From assembly GCF_030693405.1 (NCBI RefSeq), contig NZ_JAUYAW010000054.1, positions 1-58,812 of the forward strand: a DNA stretch of 58,812 bases, given 5' to 3'. The notes beneath the pieces are model-generated. The model worked only from the letters and a program-made list of their open reading frames with translations. It was not told the origin of the DNA and ran no database searches. The DNA is from Phenylobacterium sp. (lineage in GTDB: Bacteria > Pseudomonadota > Alphaproteobacteria > Caulobacterales > Caulobacteraceae). The number at the start of each line of letters is the position of its first letter. Within the stretch, counting starts at the first letter, position 1. Positions 34,124 to 42,472 of the stretch are shown here, piece after piece. The translations under genes and the position numbers were made by a program.

Positions 34124-35095
34124 CTAGGTCGGGAAGGTCAGCCGCACCTGAGCGCCGGTTCCCGGCGGAAAGTCCAGCTGACCGCCCAATTGGCCCGCCA
34201 GACTGTGCATGATGCCAAAGCCCAGGCTCAGCCGGCCATCAAGGCCGGTGTTGGTGGCGGGGAAGCCTGGACCATCGTCGGCGATCAACAGAACCGCTCG
34301 CCCCTCGCCCGTCGGCAGGAGGGACACGTTGATGCAGCCAGAGGTGCGGCCGTCAAACGCGTGCTTCAGGGCGTTGGTCACCACCTCGGCCACCAACAGG
34401 AACAGGGTCACCAGCCGGGTGGTGTCCAGCTCCACCTCTTCGGCTTTGACATCGCAGACGACATCGCGCCCGCCGGCGGCCTGCACCAGGTCATCACACA
34501 GCTCCCGCAGCGAAGCGGCGACGCTCAGCTCCAGGGTGGCCGGATCGTATAGCCGACGGTGAATCTGGGCCATGGTGACCAAGCGCTCGCGGGCCTCATC
34601 CAGGGCCTCGGCGGCCTGGGGACTGTCGATGGTCCGCTTCTTGATCTGCAGGAGGGCCGCCACAAAGGTCATGTTGTTGGCCACCCGGTGCTGCAGCTCC
34701 TGGAACATCACCCGCTGACGTTCATAGAGCTGCGCCGTCAGGGCCTGCTCCTGTTCCAGATCATGCAGGGCGCGGCGCATCAGCTCGATCACCGCGATGT
34801 CCACGGCCACGACGAAGATGAAAAAGACCAGGGTCAGGCCGCTGGCCGGTGAGAGGCTGAAGCCGATGGGCGGGATAAAGAACCACCACGCCGCCAGACC
34901 CGACAGGACGGCGCAGAGAATGCCCGGCCACATGCCAGCCAGGAAGGCGGTCAGAATCACCGCCGGGAAGAAGGTCAGATAGGGGAAACCGGGCGGCAGC
35001 ACGCCGTCGAGGGCCCAGCGGACATAGAATCCCAGTGCGGCGCTCAGAACGGCGAGACCGTAGGCCAGAAGGGGATTCTGCTGGAAGAGCCGCAT
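34124..35095 (-). CDS. sensor histidine kinase, HisKA_2/HWE-like, with DUF4118-type membrane domain
   Basis: A 323 aa kinase. Three or four transmembrane segments (about residues 10-105) form a DUF4118-like sensor with almost no periplasmic loop. A short coiled region follows, then the phosphoacceptor His in FQELQHRVANNM (HisKA_2 family), and an ATPase domain with VVTNALKHAF (N box) and DDGPGFPA (G1 box). No response regulator is adjacent, so it is an orphan; kinases of this class often signal to general stress PhyR systems in alphaproteobacteria. It lies upstream of phnD on the same strand with 196 bases between, so a separate unit is likely. Confidence 0.87.
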   Translation of the reverse strand: MRLFQQNPLLAYGLAVLSAALGFYVRWALDGVLPPGFPYLTFFPAVILTAFLAGMWPGILCAVLSGLAAWWFFIPPIGFSLSPASGLTLVFFIFVVAVDIAVIELMRRALHDLEQEQALTAQLYERQRVMFQELQHRVANNMTFVAALLQIKKRTIDSPQAAEALDEARERLVTMAQIHRRLYDPATLELSVAASLRELCDDLVQAAGGRDVVCDVKAEEVELDTTRLVTLFLLVAEVVTNALKHAFDGRTSGCINVSLLPTGEGRAVLLIADDGPGFPATNTGLDGRLSLGFGIMHSLAGQLGGQLDFPPGTGAQVRLTFPT

Positions 35096-35298
35096 AGAGT
35101 CTGTGTCGTCCTCCCGCCCCTGGCTCTGGCCTGAGCGGAGATGTGGAACGCGCGCCCGAAGATCGCCTTCGGATCAACAGCTTCCACACATCCGCAGCCG
35201 CTGAGCCGGTCGGGGCGATATTGGCTGTAAGGCCTGCCGGAAAGCTTGTCTATCCGCCCGCCGACACACCCGAGAGCCCGGCGCCGCGGCTTAGATCG
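35096..35298. other. non-coding stretch upstream of the kinase
   Basis: No convincing gene. It contains a 6-bp stem, CCGAAG/CTTCGG (35156-35172), and ordinary GC-rich sequence. It presumably carries the promoter of the histidine kinase. Together with the CtrA site, hairpins and terminator that follow, bases 35096-35484 are free of protein genes. Confidence 0.5.
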
Positions 35299-35314
35299 TT
35301 AACCCCCCCTTAAC
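35299..35314. promoter_or_regulatory. CtrA-binding site (perfect consensus)
   Basis: TTAA-CCCCCCC-TTAAC matches the CtrA full site TTAA-N7-TTAAC exactly, and the reverse strand also reads TTAA-N7-TTAAC. It could drive transcription rightward into the hairpins and terminator at 35320-35403, or leftward toward the kinase (about 205 bases away). Confidence 0.7.
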
Positions 35315-35319
35315 CATAA

Positions 35320-35403
35320 AAGACCAACCTTCCCTGGTCTTCCTTGAAGACACCCCACCATCACCAACCTTCTCAAGCCCGGCTCCGGCCGGGCTCTTTT
35401 TTT
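35320..35403 (+). ncRNA. candidate small RNA ending in an intrinsic terminator
   Basis: Between a CtrA site and tRNA-Asn there is no reading frame of note, yet a strong terminator on the plus strand. AAGACCA (35320-35326) pairs with TGGTCTT (35335-35341), while GTCTTC (35337-35342) can alternatively pair with GAAGAC (35346-35351); these two hairpins exclude each other. The transcript would end at about 35403. The 5' end is unknown; if the CtrA site covers the -35 region, the RNA would be about 60 bases. The next upstream plus-strand gene is about 4.9 kb away, so the terminator must serve a local transcript. Confidence 0.45.
35376..35403 (+). terminator. intrinsic terminator
   Basis: AGCCCGGC (35376-35383), loop TCCG, GCCGGGCT (35388-35395), then C and seven T residues (35397-35403). 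A perfect 8-bp GC-rich stem with a U-tract: the clearest terminator of the window. Confidence 0.85.
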
Positions 35404-35484
35404 GACCTCGGCTGTGGATAGGGGCGCACCGGAGGCTTGCACCGCCCGCCGCCCCGGCGTATAGCCGCCGCCCTACGGTGCTGA

Positions 35485-35560
35485 TCCCCGATAGCTCAGT
35501 TGGTAGAGCAGTCGGCTGTTAACCGACTTGTCGCAGGTTCGAGTCCTGCTCGGGGAGCCA
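35485..35560 (+). tRNA. tRNA-Asn (GTT anticodon)
   Basis: The cloverleaf is complete. Acceptor TCCCCGA pairs with TCGGGGA, then G and an encoded CCA. The D arm contains AGCTCAGTTGGTAGAGC. The anticodon stem is GTCGG/CCGAC with loop CTGTTAA (anticodon GTT), and the T arm is GCAGG-TTCGAGT-CCTGC. Seventy-six bases including CCA. It stands alone, with the terminator at 35376-35403 upstream. Confidence 0.97.
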
Positions 35561-35613
35561 CCGTCCTTCGTCCGCCGCCGCAGCGGCGGACAACCCTCAC
35601 CTCACATTTCTGA

Positions 35614-36054
35614 CTACCACTGCCCGACATTAGGCATGGACGACCATGGCTCGGCGGGCGGCAGGGCCGCGCCAGCCTGCAGCAGTTCGACCGAAATGCC
35701 GTCCGGCGACCGGACGAAGGCCATGTGCCCGTCCCGCGGCGGGCGGCTGATCACAACACCGCCATCCATCAGGCGCTGGCAGGCGGCGTAAATGTCGTCC
35801 ACCGCATAGGCTAGGTGGCCGAAGTTCCGCCCGCCCTGGTAGTCCTCAGGATCCCAGTTGTAGGTGAGCTCCACCATCGGCGCCTTGCGGGCCCGCGCGG
35901 CCTCCTCGTCCCCCGGCGCGCAGAGGAAAACCAGGGTGAATCGTCCGCCGGCGTTCTCGACTCGCGAGACCTCCACCAGGCCGAGCTTTGCGCAATAGAA
36001 GTCCAGGGAGGCGTCGAGGTCGCGTACGCGGACCATGGTGTGAAGATATCTCAT
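35614..36054 (-). CDS. gloA: lactoylglutathione lyase (glyoxalase I), VOC family
   Basis: Isomerises the methylglyoxal-glutathione hemithioacetal to S-lactoylglutathione. The 146 aa protein has the betabetaalphabeta repeat and the four metal ligands of glyoxalase I: His5 (LHTMVRV), a Glu in VELTYNW, the His in FGHLAYAV and the Glu in ISVELLQ. It is downstream of tRNA-Asn and convergent with it. The ligand set fits the Ni/Co-type bacterial GloA. Confidence 0.92.
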   Translation of the reverse strand: MRYLHTMVRVRDLDASLDFYCAKLGLVEVSRVENAGGRFTLVFLCAPGDEEAARARKAPMVELTYNWDPEDYQGGRNFGHLAYAVDDIYAACQRLMDGGVVISRPPRDGHMAFVRSPDGISVELLQAGAALPPAEPWSSMPNVGQW

Positions 36055-36296
36055 CAGGGGTTCCGTCTTCGATTAAGGCCAGGGGGCGCCTTGGCCGGCG
36101 CCACGGGTGATCGCGCCATTCTATGCCCTGAACCGAGGTTCGTCAGGCACAGTCGACGCGCCGCGCGCTTCCTGTCTGCGAATTCATTTGCACCACCGCC
36201 ACGCCCGCCCCACAACGGCGCGGAATCCCAAAGAACGTGGGAATGCGGCCTCCTCGGACATTCATGAAGCCGGGTTGGCTGGGGGAAATTTACGGC

Positions 36297-37361
36297 ATGC
36301 GTCTCAAGGCGTCTCACATCTTCATCCTCGCCGTGTTCGGCGTGCTGGTGGTCTATTTCGTGGCCATGTCGCTTCTGGGCGGCGGCGACAGCGCGCCGGC
36401 GGCGGCGCCGAAGGCGGCTGACCAGCCGCCCCAGGTCCAGGTCACCGTAACGCCTGAGGTCACCCGGCCCTATGTGGTCACCCTGCGCGGCCGCACCGAG
36501 GCCGCCCGCAGCGTCGTAGTCCGCGCCGAGACCTCCGGGGTCGTCGCCTCGACGCCAGCCCGGGAAGGCGCCTTCGTCCAGAAGGGCGCAGTGCTCTGCC
36601 GGCTGTCGGTGGACGCCCGTCAGGCGGCCCTCGACCAGGCCCGCGCGGCCCTGCGCTCGCGGGAGTTGCAACGCCGGGCGTCCGCCTCACTGGCGGAAAA
36701 GGGCTACCGGTCCGAGACCCAGGTCCTGCAGGACCAGGCCAATCTGGACGCCGCCGCCGCAGCGGTGCGGCAGGCCGAAATCGCCCTGGAGCAGGTCAAT
36801 ATCCGCGCGCCCTTCGCCGGCGTGTTCGACAATCGCGATGCCGAGATCGGGACCTATCTGTCCCCCGGACAGCCCTGCGGCACCCTGATCGAACTGAACC
36901 CCATCCTCATCGTCGGCAACGTGCCTGAGACGCAGGCTGGTCGGATCCGCACCGGCGAGCCCGCCACCGCCACCCTGGTGTCGGGAGAAACCCTGTCGGG
37001 CCAGGTTCGGTTTGTGGGCCGCGAGGCCGACCCCCAGACCCGGACCTACCGGCTCGAGGTCGTCGCGAGCAACCCGCAGCAGGCCGTCCGCTCTGGCCTG
37101 TCGGCGGACGTCCGGATCACCACCGCCTCGGGTCCCGCCCACCTCGTGCCCCCCTCGGCCATGGTGCTGGACGCCGAGGGCCGCCAGGGCGTGCGCCATG
37201 TGGGTCCCGGCGACGTCGTGGTCTTCACCCCGGTCCAGGTGACCGAGGAGAGCGCCGAGGGCGTCTGGGTGCGTGGCCTTACCGGCGAGGCGCGCGTCAT
37301 TACGGTCGGCCAGTCCTATGTGGACCAGGGCCAGAAGGTTCGCGTGGCGCTGGCCCGCTAG
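36297..37361 (+). CDS. RND efflux periplasmic adaptor (membrane fusion protein)
   Basis: A 354 aa adaptor linking an RND pump to an outer-membrane channel. An N-terminal transmembrane anchor (about 7-24, HIFILAVFGVLVVYFVAM) replaces a lipoprotein signal. The barrel-sandwich/lipoyl half-motifs around GVVASTPAREGAFVQKGAVL and NIRAPFAGVFDNRDAEIGTY flank a coiled-coil hairpin (about 100-150). I use the ATG at 36297; ATGs at 36264 and 36237 would add poorly conserved residues. Twenty-seven bases separate it from the pump gene. Confidence 0.88.
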   Translation: MRLKASHIFILAVFGVLVVYFVAMSLLGGGDSAPAAAPKAADQPPQVQVTVTPEVTRPYVVTLRGRTEAARSVVVRAETSGVVASTPAREGAFVQKGAVLCRLSVDARQAALDQARAALRSRELQRRASASLAEKGYRSETQVLQDQANLDAAAAAVRQAEIALEQVNIRAPFAGVFDNRDAEIGTYLSPGQPCGTLIELNPILIVGNVPETQAGRIRTGEPATATLVSGETLSGQVRFVGREADPQTRTYRLEVVASNPQQAVRSGLSADVRITTASGPAHLVPPSAMVLDAEGRQGVRHVGPGDVVVFTPVQVTEESAEGVWVRGLTGEARVITVGQSYVDQGQKVRVALAR

Positions 37362-37388
37362 GGCGCGTCGCACAGGAGGCTTGAGAGT

Positions 37389-40300
37389 ATGATCGGTCCG
37401 CTGATCGACGGCGCCATCAAGCGGCGGAAGGTGGTGCTGGGGGTCACCCTGATCGCCAGCATCTTCGGCTTCTTCGGCTACCTCGCCATGCCCCGGGAGG
37501 CCAACCCCGACATCGACTTCCCCTTTGTCTCGGTGGTGGTCCCATACCCCGGCGTGAGTCCGGAGGATTCCGAGCGCCTGCTGGTCAAGCCGCTCGAGGT
37601 GGAGCTTCAGTCCATCGAGGGCCTGAAGGAGATGAACTCCGCGGCGCGCCAGAGCATGGCGATCGTCAACCTGGAGTTCGAGGCCGACTTCGACAAGGAC
37701 AAGGCCCTAGCCGAGGTCCGCGCCAAGGTCGACCTGGCCCGCGGCCGCTTCCCCCCCGACGCCGAAGAACCGATCATCGAGGAGGCCAATTTCAGCGGCG
37801 AGCCGATCATCGGCATCGTCCTGTCGGGCGCCGCGCCGGAGCGCGAGCTTTATCGCATCGCCCGCTCCCTGCAGGACCGGCTTGAAGCCGCCCCCGGCGT
37901 GCTGGAGGTCCAGCTCAGCGGCGGCCGCGAGGAGATGCTTGAGGTCACCATCGATCCCCTGCGGATGGAGGCCTACAACGTCACCACCGGAGAGCTGGCC
38001 CAGGTCATCAGCCGAAACAACCAGCTGGTTCCCGCCGGGAACCTGCGGTCCGGCGGCAGCCAGTTCGCGGTGAAGGTTCCCGGCGTGGTCGAGGAGCCCT
38101 CCGACATCCTCAGCCTGCCCATCAAGAAGAGCGGCGACCGGGTCATCACGGTCGGCGACATCGGCGAGGTGCGGCGCACCTTCAAAGAGCCGAACTTCAT
38201 CACCCGCTACAATGGCGAGCCGGCCATGTCGCTGGAGGTGGCCAAGCGCAGCGGCGCCAACATCCTCGACACGGTCGACGCCGTCCGCGCCGTCGTGGCC
38301 GACGAGGAGGCCCGCTGGCCCGACACGATCCGGGTGTCCTACACCTACGACCAGAGCGACTTCATTCACCGCACCCTGGTGGTGCTGGAGTCCGGCCTGC
38401 TGATCGCCACCATCCTGGTGATGATGATCATCGTCTACAGCCTGGGCATCCGGCAGGGACTTATGGTCGGCGCAGCCATCCCGGCCTGCTTCATGCTGGC
38501 CTTCCTGATGCTGAACGCCTCAGGCGTGACCCTGAACCAGATGGTGATGTTCGGGCTTGTCCTGGCCGTCGGCATCCTGGTGGACGGCGGGATCGTCGTG
38601 GTCGAGTACGCCGACCGGAAGATGGCCGAGGGCCTGCCCAAGGAGGAGGCCTTCGCCGCCGCCGGCAAGCGGATGTTCTTCCCGGTCCTGAACGGCACCC
38701 TGACGACGCTCTGCGCCTTCCTGCCGTTCATGTTCTGGAACTCGATCCCGGGCAAGTTCATGAGCTTCCTGCCCCTGACGCTGATGTACGTCCTGGGCGC
38801 CTCCATCTTCGTGGCCCTGATCTTCACCCCGGCGCTGGGCTCCATCTTCGGCCGCAAAGCCGCGGTGGATGAGGCGCATCTGGCGGAGATCGAAAAGTCC
38901 GAGCGCGGCGATCCCCGGGAGATGTCGGGCTTCATGGGCTGGTATGCCCGGACGCTCTGGGCTCTGGGGGCCGCCCCTACCCGTACCTTCGCCGCCACCC
39001 TGCTGATCGTCGTCGCCATCGTCGGGTGGTTCGCCACGTCCACTCACAGGACCGAGTTCTTCCTGGAGGAGGATCCCGAATGGGCCCAGGTCTATGTGAA
39101 GGCCCGGGGCAACCTGTCGCCTGAGGCGCACGACGTGCTGGTCCGCCAGGTCGAGCAGCGCCTGCTCGACGTGCCAGGCGTGGACTCCATCTACACCCGG
39201 TCGGGCGCCGCCAGTTCAGGCGGCGGCGGCGGCGGACCGCCCAATGACACGGTTGGCCGGCTGCAGGTCGATCTCGTGGATTTCGAAGAACGGGGCGAAC
39301 TGGGCCTGCGCGGCGCCGACATCGTCAATGACATCCGCACCCGCCTGACCGATCTGCCCGGCGTGCTGATCGAAGTCCGTGAGCCCCAGGGCGGACCGCC
39401 CGTGGGCAAGGATGTTCAGGTCGAACTGCGCAGCCAGAACCCCGAGGCGCTGAACGCCGCGGCCGATCTGATCCGCGCGCGCCTGGCCTCCGATCCCGAC
39501 CTGTTCGAGCTGGAGGACAACCGCACCTCGCCGGGGATCGAGCTGAACCTGGCCGTCGACCGGCAGGCCGCCGGACGCTACGGCGTCGATGTCCTGTCGG
39601 TAGGCCAGGCGATCCAGTTTGTGACCACCGGCGTGCTGGTCGGGCGCTTCCGGCCGGACGACGCCGAAGATGAGCTCGACATCCGGGTGCGATTCCCGGC
39701 CGACGCGCGGAACATGGCCGCCTTTGACGACCTGAAAATCTCCACGGCGCTTGGCCCGGTGCCGGCCAGCTATTTCATCCGCCAGGCGCCCGCCCAGCAG
39801 GTGACCACCATCCAACGCCGCGACGGTCAGCGCCTGGTCATCGTCCAGGCCAATGCGGTGGAAGGCGTCGCCGCCAACCAGAAGATCGCCCAGCTGCGCC
39901 CCTGGCTGGAGCAGGCCGAGATCAGTGATGACGTTCGATGGAAGTTCACCGGCGCCGACGAGGAGGGCCAGGAGGCCGCCCAGTTCTTCGTGGTCGCCAT
40001 GGCGGTCTCCCTGTTCCTGATGGGGGTGATCCTGCTCTGGCAGTTCAACAGCTTCTACGGCGTGGTGGTGACCCTCTCGGCGGTGGCCCTGTCCACCGTC
40101 GGCGTGTTGCTCGGGGTGCAGGTGAATCTCCTGGGCACGTTCAACTATGTCTCGGTGATCATGCTGGGCACCGGCATCGTCGCACTGGCCGGCGTGGTGG
40201 TGGGCCACAACATCGTGCTGGTGGACACCTACTACCAGCTGCGCCGGGCCGGCTATCCCGCCGACGACGCCGCCGTCCGCGCCGCCACCCAGCGGTTCCG

Positions 40301-40622
40301 CCCGGTGATTCTCACCACGGTGGTGACGGTGGTGGGCCTGCTGCCGCTGATGTTCCAGCTCCATCCCAATTTCCGCGCCGGCCATATCGAGTACCGGGCG
40401 CCCGGGTCGGAGTGGTGGGTCCAGCTGTCAGCTGCAGTGGTCTGGGGGCTGTCCTTCGCCACCCTGCTGACCCTGGTGTTGACGCCCGTCATGCTGGCCG
40501 CGCCCAAGGTCTATGGGGAGCGATTGCGCCGGGCCGGCGGCTGGGGGCGCCGCAAGCTCGGCCTGCGGCCGCGGCAGGGACCGACCGCCCCTGAGGACGC
40601 CCTGCCCCGCGCCGCCGAATAG
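37389..40622 (+). CDS. RND efflux pump inner-membrane transporter
   Basis: A 1077 aa proton-driven exporter of the AcrB/HAE1 class with 12 predicted membrane segments and two large periplasmic loops (about 30-330 and 560-870). In TM4 the sequence is VDGGIVVVEY at residues 398-407: AcrB has two aspartates (407, 408) here, while this protein keeps only the first (Asp399, then Gly400). In TM10, GHNIVLVD (His940) stands where AcrB has the Lys940 region. It ends in a Pro/Arg-rich tail. It forms a two-gene operon with the adaptor; no outer-membrane factor is encoded nearby. The substrates are unknown. Confidence 0.9.
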   Translation: MIGPLIDGAIKRRKVVLGVTLIASIFGFFGYLAMPREANPDIDFPFVSVVVPYPGVSPEDSERLLVKPLEVELQSIEGLKEMNSAARQSMAIVNLEFEADFDKDKALAEVRAKVDLARGRFPPDAEEPIIEEANFSGEPIIGIVLSGAAPERELYRIARSLQDRLEAAPGVLEVQLSGGREEMLEVTIDPLRMEAYNVTTGELAQVISRNNQLVPAGNLRSGGSQFAVKVPGVVEEPSDILSLPIKKSGDRVITVGDIGEVRRTFKEPNFITRYNGEPAMSLEVAKRSGANILDTVDAVRAVVADEEARWPDTIRVSYTYDQSDFIHRTLVVLESGLLIATILVMMIIVYSLGIRQGLMVGAAIPACFMLAFLMLNASGVTLNQMVMFGLVLAVGILVDGGIVVVEYADRKMAEGLPKEEAFAAAGKRMFFPVLNGTLTTLCAFLPFMFWNSIPGKFMSFLPLTLMYVLGASIFVALIFTPALGSIFGRKAAVDEAHLAEIEKSERGDPREMSGFMGWYARTLWALGAAPTRTFAATLLIVVAIVGWFATSTHRTEFFLEEDPEWAQVYVKARGNLSPEAHDVLVRQVEQRLLDVPGVDSIYTRSGAASSGGGGGGPPNDTVGRLQVDLVDFEERGELGLRGADIVNDIRTRLTDLPGVLIEVREPQGGPPVGKDVQVELRSQNPEALNAAADLIRARLASDPDLFELEDNRTSPGIELNLAVDRQAAGRYGVDVLSVGQAIQFVTTGVLVGRFRPDDAEDELDIRVRFPADARNMAAFDDLKISTALGPVPASYFIRQAPAQQVTTIQRRDGQRLVIVQANAVEGVAANQKIAQLRPWLEQAEISDDVRWKFTGADEEGQEAAQFFVVAMAVSLFLMGVILLWQFNSFYGVVVTLSAVALSTVGVLLGVQVNLLGTFNYVSVIMLGTGIVALAGVVVGHNIVLVDTYYQLRRAGYPADDAAVRAATQRFRPVILTTVVTVVGLLPLMFQLHPNFRAGHIEYRAPGSEWWVQLSAAVVWGLSFATLLTLVLTPVMLAAPKVYGERLRRAGGWGRRKLGLRPRQGPTAPEDALPRAAE

Positions 40623-40626
40623 GGCC

Positions 40627-42459
40627 TCAGCGCTGCCGGGTCTGGCGTCGCCACAGGGCGGCGTATTCCCCGGCGGCGGCGAGCAGTTCCTCGTGGGTTC
40701 CCCGCTCGACCACCCGGCCCCGTCGCAGCACGACAATCAGGTCGGCGTCGACGATGGTCGAAAGCCGGTGGGCGACCACCAGGGTCGTGCGCCCCCTACG
40801 GACCTTGCGCAGGGTCGCCTGGATGGCTTCCTCCGTGCGCCCATCCAAGGCGCTGGTGGCCTCGTCCAGGATCAGCAGGCGCGGATTGGCCAGCAGGGCG
40901 CGCGCGATGCCCACCCGCTGGCGCTCGCCGCCTGAAAGCTTCAGCCCTCGCTCACCGACCCGGGTCTCGAGGCCGTCGGGCAGCGACTCGATGAAGGGAG
41001 CCAGCTCTGCGGCCTGGGCGACGGCCTCGATCTCGGCCAGGCTCGCCTGCGGGCGGCCAAAGGCGATGTTGGCACGCAGGGTGTCGTTGAACAGGGCCAC
41101 GTCCTGCGGCACCAGAGCCACGGCCTGGCGCAGGGCCTCTTGCCGCACCTGCCTCAGATCCAGCCCGTCCAGCAGGACCATCCCCTCCTGGGGATCGATG
41201 AGGCGCAGGGCCAGCCGCACGGCTGTGGTCTTGCCAGCCCCGGACGGGCCGACCAGGGCCACGGTCGATCCAGGCTCGGCGACAAAGCTCACATTCAGCA
41301 GGCCCTGACTGCGGGCGTCGTGACGAAATCCCACGTCCCGGAACTCCAGCCGCGCGCCGTCCGGCGCCGCCGGCGGCAGAGCCTTGGCCTGGGGCGCGTC
41401 CTGGATGTCGGGAGTGCGGTCGGTCAGGGCGACCAGCTGCTCCATGTCAATGAAGGCCTGGCGGATTTCCCGGTAGTTGAACCCCAGCATGTTCAGGGGG
41501 GCATAGATGCCGATGAGCAGTAGGATGGCCATGGTGACGTCGCCGATGCGCATGGTTCCGGCCGCCACCTCCAGTCCGGCCAGGACCGTCATCACCGCCA
41601 GCCCGATGTTCAGGATCACCGCCTGGGCGCCGTTGAGCAGGGACAGCGAGGTGTTGGCCTTCACCGCGGCGCCCACATATCGGTTCAGCGCCCCGCGATA
41701 GGTGTCCACCGCCCGGGTCTCGGCCCCGAAGGTCTTCACCGTCTCGAAGTTCATCAGGGCGTCCACCGACAGGCCCGCGGCGCTGGCGTCGGCCTCGTTG
41801 AGCTCCCGGCGATGGGAAAGCCGCCAGTCGGTGATCTTGAAGGTGACCACGGCATAGACCACCACCGTCAGAAACGCGGTGGCGGCGAACCGCCAGTCCA
41901 GCCGGACGATCATCACCCCCATGGCCAGCAACAACTCGATCGCCGTAGGGCCGAGGTTGAAGACCACGCTGCGGATCAGGAAGTCCGTGGACCGCGCGCC
42001 CCGCTCGATGATCCGGGCCAGGGTCCCGGTCTGTTTGCTCTGGTGAAAGTCCAGGGACAGGGAGACCGCATGGCCAAACCCCTCCACGGCCGCCCGGGCC
42101 ATGGTCGCCTGGGAGACGACGGTGAAGACCGCGTCCCGGGCGAAGGGCGCGCAGGCCGACAGCAGTCGCAAACCTGCAAAGGCCAGGGCCAGCGCAACGA
42201 AGGTGGCGCCCACGACCACCACGCCGCCCGCGACGGACAGGGTGTTGATCGCCTCTCCCAGCATGACCGGCGCCAGCACGGCGGCCACCTTGCCGACCAG
42301 AACCAGGATGACCGATGCGATAAGGCGCAGGCGCAGCTGAGGCGCGCCTGAGCGCATGACCAGGGCGCCGAGGTCGGCCATGGCCGGCCAGAAGCGGAAG
42401 TCGCCCGCCGGGGCCAAATCACCGCCGCCGCGCCCTCGGGCCAGTCCAGGAGGATTCAA
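40627..42459 (-). CDS. ABC exporter (permease-ATPase fusion), ATM1/HMT-type
   Basis: A 610 aa half-transporter: six membrane segments (about 45-330) followed by an ATPase with Walker A GPSGAGKTT, signature LSGGERQRVGIARAL, Walker B LLILDEATS and switch His in VVAHRLS. The EPGSTVALVG context and length match the ATM1/heavy-metal-tolerance group, which exports glutathione-linked or sulfur compounds. TTG at 42459 has GGAG 7 bases upstream; ATG at 42381 (MADLGALVM) lacks a good ribosome site. It is convergent with the RND pump gene, 4 bases apart, and lies 13 bases after the lipoprotein gene. Confidence 0.88.
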   Translation of the reverse strand: MNPPGLARGRGGGDLAPAGDFRFWPAMADLGALVMRSGAPQLRLRLIASVILVLVGKVAAVLAPVMLGEAINTLSVAGGVVVVGATFVALALAFAGLRLLSACAPFARDAVFTVVSQATMARAAVEGFGHAVSLSLDFHQSKQTGTLARIIERGARSTDFLIRSVVFNLGPTAIELLLAMGVMIVRLDWRFAATAFLTVVVYAVVTFKITDWRLSHRRELNEADASAAGLSVDALMNFETVKTFGAETRAVDTYRGALNRYVGAAVKANTSLSLLNGAQAVILNIGLAVMTVLAGLEVAAGTMRIGDVTMAILLLIGIYAPLNMLGFNYREIRQAFIDMEQLVALTDRTPDIQDAPQAKALPPAAPDGARLEFRDVGFRHDARSQGLLNVSFVAEPGSTVALVGPSGAGKTTAVRLALRLIDPQEGMVLLDGLDLRQVRQEALRQAVALVPQDVALFNDTLRANIAFGRPQASLAEIEAVAQAAELAPFIESLPDGLETRVGERGLKLSGGERQRVGIARALLANPRLLILDEATSALDGRTEEAIQATLRKVRRGRTTLVVAHRLSTIVDADLIVVLRRGRVVERGTHEELLAAAGEYAALWRRQTRQR

Positions 42460-42472
42460 GCGAGCGCTCCGA

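Noticed and set aside
35156..35172. CCGAAG/CTTCGG stem as a terminator
   Set aside because: Short, no T-run, and lies upstream of the kinase gene rather than after any gene.
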